Assembly (NCBI GenBank): GCA_039545315.1
Contig: BCIM01000006.1
Location: forward strand, 558,001-622,000
Source: Kondoa malvinella
Taxonomy: Eukaryota > Basidiomycota > Agaricostilbomycetes > Agaricostilbales > Kondoaceae
Length of the DNA: 64,000 nucleotides
Direction of reading: 5' to 3'
The translations under genes and the position numbers were made by a program. This document shows positions 22,041 to 34,592 of the stretch, one piece after another (the first letter of the stretch is position 1; the number at the start of each line of letters is the position of its first letter). The notes beneath the pieces were generated by a model. The model saw only the letters and a list, made by a program, of their open reading frames with translations, ran no database searches and was not told the origin of the DNA.

Positions 22041-25000
22041 TTACCGCTGTGGGTGGTAGAAGTAATCTTGCTGTTGATTCGGACGAGCGAATTGGAAGCT
22101 GTCTTGCGAGGGATTCGGTCGATGAAGTGACCTCGTCGAATCTGACGGAAGAGGAGGAGAATCCCGGAAGCTGTCTTGCTGGCTGTAAAGTGGTCGAGAT
22201 GCCAACGAAGCTTGCGAGCCTTGACGATCCATCGGTCTCGCATCAAACGGCCGCGGAGGGTAAGCAGAGTCGTAAAATTGCTCTTGAGACTGATTGATCG
22301 GCGAAGCGTAAGGTAATGGCCCTCTTGCGCCGCGAGAAGCTAGATCGAGACTTTCCCTGGATGCTAGAAATGGTTGCTGCTGGTAAGGGTATGACGGTGG
22401 AGCGCCGGCTCGTATCAGTTGCCTCCAGAAACACTTCAGCTTGCGCAATCAAGACGAAACGCAGACTTACTCTTGAGAATCCCTTGTGCCGACGCGATCG
22501 ATCGGCTGGCCAAACGCTTCGCCTTGAAGCGATGCAGTGCTGTCCACCGCACCTGGACCGAAGTTGAGATAGTTTTGCTGCAGCAACTCTCTGCTATCAC
22601 TCCTCTTGGCGCCTTGTCTTGTCCCAGTAAGAGCAGTCGAAGCCAAGGATCCAGTCTCCCAAGCGTCCTCCTGGCGTATCTCTTTGAGGTATTCGCCCCT
22701 ACTAAGCTCAAGATTCTGCTCTTCAAGTGCAGCGAAAGTAAGACCGCCGACTTCGAAGAGCTCGCCTTTCGAAGTCGAGCGTTGTATATCGAGACGGCCA
22801 GAGTAAACCTGAGGTAGCAGATGTTCCACTCGTTTGTGCACCATTGGAGTGATCAGAGGCGCGTGCAGTGCTGGATGGCCGAACCTGCGAGCCAAGCGGC
22901 CTTTCTTCTCGTCGGAGTGATGCGCTCGCGACTCTGCTATTTCGGTTGGATCCGGCGTGTACTGCAAACGATCAACACGCTGTAGATTGTAGACTGCGAA
23001 GACTTACCCAGGCGAATTTCTTCTCGAATCGCCTGTAAAGCATGCACTTGAAGATGATGATACCAAGGATCGGCGGAGCGCTGCATGACTGTCAACACAA
23101 ATACCTGAAGCTAGAAGCAGCACATACGCCACAGCTGCCATGATGTAGCGCAATTGCAAACCAACAGTAAGACACATTAGAAGCTGAGCGAAGACCAAGG
23201 CGCAAAGCAATCTACCATGATGTTAGCAGAGTAGCAGGTGGCTGTTCATTGCTGCAATACGACTCACCTATTGATTAACATGCGCCAAAGCCTGCCTCCA
23301 GACTCGATCTCCCTATTTAGCAGGATAAGGTCTCGTTCGTTATCGGAATGAAAGCAAGACCGACGAAACAAAGACGTAAAGTAGCTGGAACTTGAAGACT
23401 ATGGCACAATGCATCAGCACTAGTTCTACAGCAGGCTATATGACTTACCCCAAGATTGTGCAAAGAAGACCATGGCAGCTAGAAGCACCACAGCCGGCGC
23501 AAGAGAACAATAGACCAAAGCAACACTGGCATGCATTCAGCGCGCTGCTCAGCAATTGCAGAGAGATACTCACGTCACCATAAGCAGCGTATTAGCGCCA
23601 TATATTTCATATTGAAACGCAGGAGGTTTGCAGTATTCCCTGATGTCTCGCGGAGTGCGACCCCACAACCGAGTCTTGATCCAGATGTAAAGCAGGTTGA
23701 TGATTTGAGCGAGATCAAAAATAGCATTGAAGCCTCGCAACGGAAAGAAGGTGAGCCAGTAGTTGGACTGTTGGATATAGCTGCGCTGTAAAGTCTTGGG
23801 GAATTCGGATAATTCGTTGAGGACAAAGTCTCCGTTTCCATGAGCGGCGATGATGGAAGCGACCATGTTGAAGATGATACCGACAAGAGAAAAGACGAGT
23901 AGATTGGTAACGACCAGGAAGAAGTAGTATCGACCAAGGGTGTCTCGGGCCGCTTTAGTGTGGGTGGTCGCGCCTTGATACTTGCTGAGGGCGCGCATGA
24001 TCATTGGTAAGATCAATTGAAGGATGATCGACAGCAGGGGCGGTAGGATACCAGCGACGGCAGAAAAGGTCCACTTTGATTCTCTTTGCCAGTCTCTGAG
24101 GAATTTGACATACACCGTCAAGGCAGCCAGATTGGACAGCGCGGAGACGGCGACGACTGGAATGACGTAGAGAACCATGACCACCGAGAGAATGATACCG
24201 CCAAAGAATTGCGCCCATCTCTTTGCGCCTCGACTTTTCGTCAGATTATCCCAGATGATGTCGTTTGGCTGCGGCGCCAATTCAATGACAGAGCCCTTGT
24301 ATGTTTTCTTCTCGAGCTTGCGAGCCACGACGTGTGCATACGGAACCTGTAGGTCGGTCAGCGCTGCCAAGTCGAAATAAAGGTGAGCCGACCTTAAGAA
24401 ACGATGCAAAGCCATAAGGTAGACTTTTGCGTTGATCTATATTATCCCTGGCAGCCTCGATCTTATTTTCCAGCCTGGTTACTTTTGCCGTCAGATAGTC
24501 GATTGCATCATGCTTCTGTCCGCCCATGCCCAAGAAACCCCCGGTACGAAGTGTTGGACGTTTGTCCGGTATTTTGCCTTTCTTTAGATGAGTTGTCAAG
24601 ACTTGCTCGAGCTGTTTAACAGTATTGCTGTGGTATTCGATGAGTTCGGGGAGCTCGCCGAATCTTCTAGCAATGTGTACAGAAATAGTTGGATAGCTGC
24701 AAAATTTCGTCAATCCACATGTTCAAAGGCATATAATAGGAGACCTGCGGAATTTGTAGAGAGCTCAAGAGGGTATTCAAGCCTTCATCCGTTTGCATCC
24801 GCTTGCCTACTTGAGTGATCATCAAAGACCGGGCTGCTAACGATTCTTGATATTCATAAGAACGGAACCACTGCATGCGAAGATCGATGACTTTGCCATA
24901 GTTGAACCAGATGAACCAGCAGACGATGATTGTTACCCCATAGGATACGGCGACGTGAGCGTATAGGGAAGCACCTCGGACATTTTGGATGGTGATGGTA

Positions 25001-25476
25001 CTAAGCACATCTCTGTCGCCTGAGTCGACCTTGTTCAAGTTGTAGATGAGGTCGACCGGTATCAGAACACCGCAACAGAGAGCTGCTATAGCCATGAACA
25101 TCCATCTGAGCATTCTTGAGAAACGTAGAAAGACAACGGCATCCATTCCAAGCTTGGAGACCATGTCGTCTTCTTTCACTTTGATCAACGGTGTGATCCA
25201 CGATAGGAAACCGCTGTTGATCTTTGGCGGACGCTTGCCATCTTCGGAATACTTGTATTTGGGTGCATAGACAGCCGCATTGGCAGGCCGTAAGATTGAG
25301 AAAGCGATGATTGTCAAGGCGGACAGCGCAGCCCAGAGAGCCAGACTTGTGCCGACAGCTGGCACCGACACTGCAGTCAAGCGTTGATTGAGCCTGTTGA
25401 TGTTGCGATAAGCTACACCCAACAAGCGTGTCGAGACAGCTCACTCTTTGACGATAGAGTTTGCGACGTCAGCCAT
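22041..25476 (-). CDS. Csc1/OSCA-type (DUF221) membrane channel
   Basis: Polytopic membrane protein of the hyperosmolality-gated or mech­anosensitive calcium-permeable channel family. The start MADVANSIVKELNQRL is split by a 51-nt intron. The first transmembrane helix is LALWAALSALTIIAFSIL. N-terminal family motifs follow: FLSWITPLIKVKEDDM and GMDAVVFLRFSRMLRW. A cytosolic loop with KHDAIDYLTAKVTRLENKI and LPYGFASFLKVGSAHL precedes the DUF221 core, AFVTFxxL-like then PNDIIWDNLTKS. Multiple helices follow, including FFGGIILSVVMVLYVIPV, YFFLVVTNLLVFSLVGI and FQYEIYGANTLLMVT. The last 200 residues are a Gln/Ser/Pro/Arg-rich cytosolic tail ending QQQDYFYHPQR. Confidence 0.86.
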
Positions 25477-25930
25477 GGTTGCGCCGTTGTGTTTAGATTC
25501 GAGGGATCAAGATTGAATAGTCTTGTAATGCGTGTTGTGCAGGATAGCACCGTTGAGAAAGGTCTTGCTGTAAGTTGTTGAGACGATGGTGATGCACGCT
25601 TTCAGGGATGCCAGCTCCCTTTTACGTGCAATGTGTCTGTCACTTTAGGCGAAAGAGCGTCTTTCGAAGTTTGTTTTTCAGGCAAGCGGTAGTCGAGCAG
25701 TGTCTTGTCTCAAGAAGCACGGCTTCTGTATAGCTGATACAAGCGCAAATAGGTATACGCCAGTGTCCCAAGTGGGTATTTGTAGCAGTCAAATCGTTGC
25801 GAAACAAAAGGCGCGGTCATGCACTGCGGCAGACGCTCGGTCGTGCCCCAGAAGTTTCATGTGCTGAAGTCTCTTTCAAGCTTGCCCAGTTTAGAGCAAA
25901 GAGCTCCATTCAATAGCATGCAAATACGCG
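25477..25930. other. Intergenic region upstream of the Csc1-type gene
   Basis: This 454-bp gap lies between two minus-strand genes and holds the Csc1-type promoter and the ribokinase 3' UTR. No other gene or repeat was recognised. Confidence 0.5.
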
Positions 25931-27100
25931 TTAAACCCAGCTCGGCCAGACAAAGTCCTCGCGCGCGGATGCTTTCACTTCTGCCAATGCTGGAACAGCA
26001 TCCATAGCACCGTAGCGCTGAACAGACATGGTAGCTGCTTGCTGAGAGATAGCAAGGATATCATGCATGACCTCTTTGCCAATCTTGCCTTTCGTTCGTG
26101 AAATGAAACTGGCGAAATAGCCAAGAGCCGTGTCGCCTGCGCCGGTCTAATTCACGCAACAACTAAGTCAATGAAGAACTAGAGAGACAGGCATGACTCA
26201 CAGTGTCTTTGACCTCAGATGACAGGATACCAGCGGGCAATCGCAATCGATAATCCTGGTTCAACAGCGCGACTCCATCAGGACCAAGGGTGACCATGAT
26301 GGTCATCTCGGGGTAATGAGAGAGAAGGACGTCCATTCGAGCTTCTAGGCTTGTCGTAGAGTCGAGTGCGGTAGGCGAGATAGACTCCAGCGTTCTATCC
26401 AGTTCAGACGCATTGACGACGAGATAGTCCACCAGACGCCAGGGGAACGGTTCGTGGCCTAGCATAGGCGATGGATTGAACATAGTTATAAGACCTTGCG
26501 CTTTCGCATTGCCTAGCGCTGCTTTCGTGTATTTGAGCGGAATCTCATTTTGCAAGACGAGCAGTGAGTAGGGCGAAAAATCATCTGGAGCAGGATTGGA
26601 TAGATGATGATTAGCTCCAGGGAAGAAGACGATGCTGTTATCACGATTGACGGTCTCGAGCTGAATGATGGCTCGGCCCGTTGGTATCTGTACAAACCGT
26701 CAGTCAGCTATCAGTCGTTGAAGATGGACATACGCTATCGATCTTCTTCATATGCTGAATACCAACTCCCGCCTTCCCCAACGCGTCTACCAGCGGTTGA
26801 CCGTCGTAACCAATATGAGCTGCCAAGTCGACTGCCGCGCCAGCCTATACCACGTTAGCATAGCCCCTCATATCTCCAAAGACAGAGCATACCCTTGCAA
26901 GAGTCACAGCTTGATTGAGCCCTTTACCCCGATGGCTTTGCTATAGCCTTGAGAAAGGATCGATTCGCCTGGCTTGCTGACTCGCGGGACTCTGCTTTCC
27001 CTGTCTGTCAGCTAGGACATGCGACGATAAACGAGACTGACGTAAATGTCTCGTCGACATTGGCGCCCCCTACGACGAGTACTTTCTTTGATCCAGGCAT
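25931..27100 (-). CDS. Ribokinase (pfkB family), with an apparent one-base frameshift
   Basis: Phosphorylates ribose to ribose-5-phosphate. It begins MPGSKKVLVVGGANVDETF. Past a short intron come VPRVSKPGESILSQGYSKAI and, in the next frame, GKGLNQAVTLAR. Together these would form the substrate-binding GGKGxNQA motif, but the DNA has four G where five are needed to keep frame (26927-26930, C on the plus strand). Downstream motifs are intact: AGAAVDLAAHIGYDGQPLV, GRAIIQLETVNRDNSIVFF, DYLVVNASE and MVTLGPDGVALL. The catalytic TGAGDTALGYFASFI follows, and the end is EDFVWPSWV. Because everything else is well preserved, a sequencing or assembly error in the homopolymer, or a very young mutation, is more likely than a decayed gene. 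Confidence 0.83.
26927..26930 (-). other. Apparent -1 nt deletion in the ribokinase GGKG motif
   Basis: The coding strand reads ATC GGGG TAAAGGG. One more G would give Ile-Gly-Gly-Lys-Gly and join both halves of the ribokinase in frame. An intron starting at the GTAAAG would delete the substrate-binding motif, so splicing does not explain it. Confidence 0.6.
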
Positions 27101-27591
27101 GCTCCGCCGCGGAGACTTTCGAGAAGAGCGAGATGACAGAAAGCAGACTTATTTGGCGCGAAAGGCAGCGAGAAGAGACGTCTCTATGCAGATGGGCAAT
27201 GAAGACGACCGTACAGGTCAAGTCAAGGCAATGACGGAAAGCGAGGGAGAGATCTCATCGCCTCAGAGCCAAACATTCGGGTCATTGGATCAGGGGGAAA
27301 GCAAGACTGGGCCAGAGCACGGCGTGGAGAGTACGCGAGACTATTCGACAGGTAGCTCAGAAAGGAAGAAGGGACCGATAACAGCTAAAGATGGAATGCA
27401 AAAGATTCGGAGGAGGGCCTCGGGACGCGCGCAACTAGCTTGAAAGAGACACGAGCAGCATTTCAGACTGCTGTCCCCACTGTACGAGCACTCACAGACG
27501 AATTGAGAAGTATCGCTGATGCGCGTCAAGTTTCGACTTCATATTTTGTTCGGAGTCCTCAAGCAGCCAACACCGGTAGACATCTGTAGAT
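27101..27591. promoter_or_regulatory. Divergent region, ribokinase / RAD50
   Basis: These 491 bp separate divergent starts and should contain both promoters. A 115-codon plus-strand frame begins at an ATG at 27099. With a hypothetical intron it could be joined to a second open stretch (TRAAFQTAVPTVRALTDELR) ending just before the RAD50 ATG. It overlaps the ribokinase start antisense and shows no known domain, so it is not called as a gene. Confidence 0.4.
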
Positions 27592-30500
27592 ATGTCGCAG
27601 CTAGACAAGCTCGTATGTAGCGCCTCAGCAGATAGCAACGAGCTGATGTATTGTCACAGGCGATTCGAGGGATTCGGTCATTTGCAAGTTTTTGGCATTT
27701 GTTCATGCAAGGCTCGCAAGCTCATGCATGAATGACACTTAGGACCCGGGAGAATTGGCTGTTATGCAGTTCTACACGCCTCTGACTGTGAAGCCTTCGT
27801 TTCGCTGCTGTACTGGGACGATTTGGCTCATTTACCAAACAGGTCATCGTGGGACACAACGGTAGCGGCAAGACCGTGAGTACTCTCTGTCAGCGATGCG
27901 CTATGTACTGCTTGAAGAGTGTTCTCCCAGACCATCATCGAATGCCTGAAGTATGCAACCACGGGCGATCTACCACCGAACACCAAAGGAGGCGCTTTCG
28001 TGCATGATCCAACTGTACGTCTCCACCATATGACCCATACGACTGATGATTGACCAAAGTTGAAGATTGCTGGCGAACAAGAGGTCAAAGCAGAAGTGCG
28101 CCTGCGCTTTCGAAATGCACAGAAGCAGAAGCTGGTCCTCACTCGCAAGCTGCAAGTGACAAAGAAGAAGACTGCTGGTCTCACGATGAAGACTCTTGAG
28201 GGTACTCTGACTTTCGCTGGCGATAAAGACGATGACAAGGCGGTAGGTCATCCGCGCGCATTAGCCACTGTGGCTTACACCAATTGCGATCGCCTACAGA
28301 GACGTACATTGTCGACCAAGTGCGCAGAGATGGACGAAGAAGTACCTCGTCAGCTGGGTGTCAGTAAAGCTATTCTCGAAAATGTCATCTTCTGCCATCA
28401 AGAGGACAGCAATTGGCCTCTCGCTGAACCAGCTGCGCTCAAGAAGGTCAGTTTGAGGCTCTGCTATGCGGTTCGCCGCTTAGCAAGTGATCTTTCTGGC
28501 AGAAATTTGACGACATCTTCGAAGCTACCAAGTAAGCTCTGCGTTACGCGCTTGGTCGAAACTGAACAACACTTTCAGGTATACCAAAGCTCTAGATCAA
28601 ATCAAGTCGATTCGCAAAGAGCAGACGGCTGGACTGAAAGTAGACAAAGAGCGCTTGTCTGCCTTGAAGAATGATCGGACCAGAGCGAAGAAGGTACCTA
28701 CTTTTCGCCTTCATTCAGCATCGATATGCTCAATATCTGCTGTAGATTCAAGGTATCATTGACACTAATACCGTCAGCATTCAAGACAAGACCCGAGAAG
28801 TCTCAGACCTGAACGAGCAGATCCAAACGCTCTACACGCAGAACCAGCGTTTCTACCAACAAGCAACTAAGCACGCCGAAATTATCAACACTGCTAATTC
28901 GCTCGAAGATCGCATTTCAGCTACCACAGATCAGATCAACAGTATCAGAGAAACGATCAACATGCTGCAAGATTCCGATGCTGAACTTCAAGGCAAGCTG
29001 AACAACTTTCAAGAGCATGTCGACGCGCACCAAGGCAGGTTGAATGATCAGTACAAGCAGCGCGACAGTCAAGAAGCTAGCATCCAGCAGACGTCTGCTT
29101 CGCTGAACTCTCAGCATAGTCTCATGGGGAAATTCAAAGCGGAAAGCGAGGTGCGCTAAAACAATGCAGATGGTTGCTCCCTGCTCACCATTTTGTGGTA
29201 GCGCTACGAACGAAACTTAGCAGACCGACAGAATCTGGTTGTTCAGCTTGCTGGACAGCATAACATCGCCGGTTATGAGATGACGCCTATGGAGGATGAG
29301 AAGGTCGATGAATTCGTCCACCAATTAAGCGTCGCTGCTCGCAAAGCCGATTCGGAGCTCAATGAGATCAAGGTTCGCCACGGATGTGCAGATCGTTTAG
29401 TCGCGCTCATGCCATTGTCGAGCAGAACACGCGATCAAAGGAAGAGAATGCAAAGCAGAGCGCTATTTCTGGCCTGAAAGCGAAAGAAGCTAGTTCGGCT
29501 GAAAACAGGAGGAACATCAAGTCTCAGATTGTACGCCATCGAACAGCTTAGCGTAAAGTGCTTATTGTGTGGTCCTCTTTGTCATACAGTCAACACATCA
29601 ATCTGGTATCAACAACTACACTTCAAAGATCGAAAACTGCCGTGTGACCGAAGCTGAGCTCAAGTACAGCGAAGAATCACTAGCTGACAACCAGAAGCGA
29701 TTGGCACACATGAAGCAAGAGCTCGAAGCTGCAAGTTATGACGCCAAGATCAAGGCGAAAGCTGCCGAGAGCCGTGAGCTAGAAGTGCAACGCGACAACT
29801 TGCAGAAGGAGCTGGCCTCCCTCAACAAGCAGAACGAGACAAGAGCCAAGCTAGGTGTCATCCGAGCAGACAAGGAGAAGAAAGAGCAGGCTTTGCAAAG
29901 CGGGTAAGCAATATGTCTTTCCACCTGCAGAATATGCTGATCAGTCGACAGCATTGATCGAAACGCTGCAAAGCATCGCAAACTTATCGGGACAGAGCCG
30001 ACTGCAGATGGTATGGAAGCTGACATCACCTCAGCGCTAAAGTAGGTCGAAATGGTAGCCAAAATCGACTAGACAACTGAACTCGTGTACAGGGAGAAGG
30101 AGACCGAGCTCGTTGGGGCTGAGCGTGCTCTTCAAACCAGCGGTCGTGAATCACAGTCTATCGAGGCTAAAGTTAATTTTGCCAAAAGCCAGCTGGCGAA
30201 GTTGAAGAAGCAAGCTGCCGGTGAGTCCCCATATTCTTCACATCACTGCCTGTGCTGACCTGTGAGTACTTGCAGATCACGAAGCTAAAGTCTCCGAAGC
30301 TACAGAGGGAAGAGATCTGAAAGATTGCTTTGCCGAGGCTGAAGACGAGTTCGAGATTCGCAAACGGTATTGCTGGCTCAGGCACCATCGTTTGCAGTTT
30401 CTTATACTTTCGATGCACAGAGAGCTGGACACCATTAATTACGCTGTTGGCTTTTACACCAAGTCGCTTGCGTACGGAAAGGAACGCAAATGCTGTACGA

Positions 30501-32984
30501 CCTGTCAGCGTGACATGGATCCAGGCGAATTGGTGGCATTTGAAAGATTTGTAGGTCGCTGCGCCTTCTTGCTCGGAGATCTTGCTCATCGTCTGTCCAA
30601 TGTAGCTGACCGATCAGATCAAGAATGCACCTAGGCGCAAGATGGAGCTCACTGAAGAGTTCGAAGGCTGGAAGGATGAGCTCGAGAAGCTACGCTCAGT
30701 TCAGAACAATGAAAGCGCTGCACAAAAGCTCCGATCTGAAGACATCCCGCAAGTCGAGCAGGAGTTTGAGGCCGCTTCCGCAAAGATGGAGGGCTCTACT
30801 GCCGCCAAACAAGAGGTAAGCGGTCTTTCCGAGTCTCTTTCCTTCCGCTGAAGGTTGTCCGAAGGCGATTGGGCGAACAGAAGCTCTCAAAGCCGAGATT
30901 CGCGATATGAACGAGCTCAAGAGAGCTGCCATCGATATCACACGACATGCGGAAGACTTGAAGAACATGGCTAATTCTATCCGATCCATCGAGGGCGAGC
31001 TAGCCATCACTGGCTCGATTGCGACCGTTGAAGATGTCAACCTGCAATTGGCAGAGCTGAACAAAGCTCTGTAAGCCAACCAACTCGTTGTTGTAGAGTT
31101 ACTGACTTCTCTCTAGTCGCACGCTCAATCAGGAATCGCAAACACTCGCTGCTGACAAGGAACAGAAGCGCAACGGCGTTCATTTGCTGGAATCCAACAT
31201 TTCCAAGACCGAGCTTGAGCTGAGCAACTCTCGTTCTGCTCTGAAAGAGCGAAAGGCATGGGAAGCACGGCGTGATGAGTTGCGCAAAGACATCGAGCAA
31301 GCTCAGGAGCAGCTCAAGGTGAGCAGCAGTGGCTTGGTGAACGTAAAGTAGGATCTAACACTACGTCTTTTAGGTTCTTGACCAAAGTGCTCGCGACTCT
31401 GCAGCACCTATTCGCAAGCTTGAAGATGAACTTGCCGCACTTCGGAAAGACTTTGATTCTCAGGAGCGAGATGCTGCGCGTCAGCTGAATGGCATCAATA
31501 GAAGCACAGAGAAGCTCGAAAGATCCTCAGCTGAAATCGATCAGTATCGACGAGGGGAAGGAGCTGAAAAGATGCACCGCTGTTCTCAAAAGATCAAAGA
31601 TTATGAGCACGAACTGTCGAGCAAGGGCAAGATCTTGAGAGAGGTCAAGAACAAGATCTCTGTGCTGGAGCGCGAAGCTGCCGAGACCGAACAGCTGAAG
31701 CGCAACATTCTCGACAACATTCGCTTAAGAGATCAAGAACGCAAGAAACAGTCTTTAGCTGCTCAACTTGAAGAGCTTGATGTGCCAGGTGCTGAAAAGG
31801 CCAAGCGCAAGTTCGACACCGAGTACGAGAAAGTTCGACAAGAGCAGACAAGATTACAAGCCAAAGTATATGTGCTCTTTGCCTCGTGGTATTCCTTACT
31901 GACGAGATTTGTCGCCCTACAGCAAGATCGGCTGGCCGGAGAGCTCGAGTCTACCAAGGCAGCCAACAAAGAGCGAGCCGAAGAGATTGAGACCGAGTAC
32001 AAGGACATTAAGAAGCGGTACCGCGATCAGCTCGTCAAAGTCAAAGTGAGCGAGCTATCGAACGAAGATCTCGAAAAGTATGGCAAGGCACTCGACAGCG
32101 CTATCTTGAAGTACCATGAACACAAGATGCGTGAGATCAACGACTCGATCCAAGGCCTTTGGAACAAGACCTATCAAGGCACAGGTGAATTCCAGCGCCA
32201 TTGAGTCCAGCATCTACTGACTTAGTAATCTACAGACATTGACAAGATTTTGCTAAAGTCAGACACCGACGGCGTCAAAGCTGGTGGTCGGTCGTATAAC
32301 TACCGAGTACGTCTCCCTCATCCTCTCGCTCCATCGCTTACACTGTCTCCAGGTGGTCATGATGAAAGACAGTGTTGAGATGGACATGAGAGGTCGATGC
32401 TCTGCAGGTCAGAAGGTGCTCGCGTCTATCATCATCCGTCTGGCTCTTGCAGAATCGTTCGGCACCAATTGCGGTATTCTGGCTCTTGACGAGCCGACGA
32501 CAAATTTGGATAGAGACAACATCCACTCATTGGCCATTGCTCTGAACGAGTAAGCAAATCTTTGGGTGTAGTGACACTGCTTATTGTTCTTCGCAGCATC
32601 ATCGAAGAGCGAAGGGGGCAGACCAACTTCCAGCTCATCGTAAGTACCTCTTTCTATTTTTGTGCATGTTCTTCTGACATTGTTTCGCACCGGCAGATCA
32701 TCGTACGTGTCTGACTAAAAACATCCATCAAGGCTAAAGTATCCGACAGACGCACGACGAAGATCTGCTCAGCGAGCTATCCAAGTCCGATTCTATCGAA
32801 AGGTATTGGCGAGTCGCTCGTGATCATCGTCAACGCAGGTGCGCATCGGAGTACATTGGCTTCTTTCCGAGCTGATGGTCTTTCTGCCCTCAGTGTGATT
32901 GAGCGCCAGAGAATCGAGTAAGTTTTAGCTTCTGCAGTACTGATCTCGGTTTGCTCATATCTATGACTTAGTCAATTGGAGTAA
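27592..32984 (+). CDS. RAD50: DNA double-strand break repair ATPase Rad50
   Basis: SMC-like subunit of the Mre11-Rad50-Nbs1/Xrs2 complex, acting in break repair, telomeres and checkpoint signalling. The start is [20 protein letters not shown] intron follows, then [15 protein letters not shown] and the Walker A motif [19 protein letters not shown], with [15 protein letters not shown] typical of Rad50. [15 protein letters not shown] is the Q-loop region. Long coiled coils flank the zinc hook [14 protein letters not shown] (CxxC) near 30490. The C-terminal ATPase half has [20 protein letters not shown] (signature) and [13 protein letters not shown] (Walker B). [12 protein letters not shown] follows, and the protein ends RQRIDQLE at a TAA at 32982-32984. 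About 20 short introns are present. All catalytic motifs are intact. Confidence 0.95.
27684..27742 (+). other. GC-AG intron in RAD50
   Basis: The exon ends ...CGGTCATTT and the intron starts GCAAGT, with no usable GT nearby. The acceptor is CACTTAG. Removing these 59 nt joins IRGIRSF to DPGELAV in frame, exactly as Rad50 requires. GCAAGT is the standard strong form of a GC donor. Confidence 0.8.
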
Positions 32985-33131
32985 CCGCAGGCTCCTTAAC
33001 GTTTCATTGTATAATACTTCACTTCACTGTAACCTTATTGCATGCACTTTACCTGTCAAATTAGTTAGATCTTATAGGTGGCCAGCGGCAATTGACAGGG
33101 TGCAGCGGTTCAGATTCATTGCAATGCTTCC

Positions 33132-34348
33132 CTAATCTGTCTCCATACCACCTTCGCTCGCCTTCTCCCTGTCCGCCTTCTCTTGTACAGCTTTCAAGAA
33201 ATTGTCCAGGCCTATACACAAAATATCAGCCTTGTTTCCCAACACAGATTCGCAAGAACGCACCCATCGCAGCCTCACTATCCAATCCTAAGCCCTGAAC
33301 GAACGGTCCTAATAAGCCCGACCTAAGCGCTGCGTCCAGACCAGCCAGACTTCTTCTCAATTCGGTTGAATGCGCGACCCTTCTGAGCGTTTCTTCATTA
33401 TGCTCCAATCCGGCAGGCAAGAACGGGTACAGTGCTTCTCTTACTTTTGAATTACTTAATAATGGCAAGACGGCAGAAGGAGTAGCTACATCCGGTAAGG
33501 AGAAGGGTTCGTATTCTTCTTGTGCGTTGTTTGATGCGGCGAATTGGCGGAGGATGGAAGCAAAGTCGTTTGAGGGCGTTGGTGCTGGTGATGTGGGTGG
33601 AGCGGAGAGGACTGGTGCTGGTGGTGGTGGTGCGGAAGTTGATGCGATTAGTGGACCTGGAGCAGGTTCGGAAGGACTAGAACAGATGTGATCAGGATAC
33701 TTCTAGGTAACATTGACAATGCGAAGTAGAGCAGGGCAGGACAGTAGCAGACAGTGACAAGAGACAGAAACCATGCGATAGATGCATCCACGAAATACAA
33801 TAGCAAATCACCTACAGCAAAGGGTATCACTCGATCGAAAGAAGATCAAATAGCGCAAAGCTTACCCTTCCATAGCCACGTCCTCGTTCATAGAGTCTTG
33901 AATCAAGGAATTGATGATGCCTGCTCGTTCTTCGTCTTTCGAGCTGTCGGGATCTTGACACCAATAGAAATGCCTGGCGTCCGAAGAAGCGAATTTAAGC
34001 ACGTAAGAGCGTGGAGAGTTGGCTACTGGTAGGAAACTGGCGTCGCCTGTGCGTCGCAGCGATCGCGTTTAGCTTGTAACAAGCAGGAGAGATGCGAAGT
34101 GTGACGCACCAGGGAACAAGATCAAATCGTCCACATTGCCAGATGAGCCATCCTTCCAGCAGACTGTATAACAGGCAAGCCTCAGAGATTGAAGCCCAAA
34201 GGCAGAGGCATTTCAACAAACAGTGCAACAACCTATCTTCCTCTTGCAAGTACAACAGCCCTCGTTCAGGCTGTGGGTCTACAGCATTCTCATTGTCTGA
34301 TCGGCGTGTGCTGCGTCCAGCAGGAAATTTGCAGTGCAGAGTTGTCAT
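33132..34348 (-). CDS. RPN13: 26S proteasome ubiquitin receptor Rpn13/Adrm1
   Basis: Proteasome regulatory-particle subunit that binds ubiquitin and the deubiquitinase Uch37. The PRU domain at the N-terminus reads LHCKFPAGRSTRRSDN, then GLLYLQEED and DDLILFPGDASFLPV. RSYVLKFASSDARHFYWCQD follows; this strand pattern with the Trp-rich end is diagnostic. After a Gly/Ala/Pro-rich linker, the C-terminal DEUBAD helix bundle has VREALYPFLPAGLEH, LRRVAHSTELRRSLAGLDAA and GLLGPFVQGLGL. The final exon joins across a short intron to give GLDNFLKAVQEKAD and the end EGGMETD. It converges with RAD50, with 147 bp between stops. Confidence 0.9.
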
Positions 34349-34592
34349 GGTTGATTCTGTACAAGGGAGCTGACGCGGTCAACATTGCCTCGACACTGAG
34401 ATCTAGATGGAGGCAGGAGGCGATAGACTGAGAGACTGTGTCCGTTGCTATCTTTATACACTCTGCTCGCCCATCATTCGCCTTCCCATAATATGCATGC
34501 GTCAAAGGAAAGAGAACCTGCAGGCACTTCCAGATTCTTACTGGACCAAAGCCAGTAGATCCGCAACACCCACCTGAGCATACATCATCATC

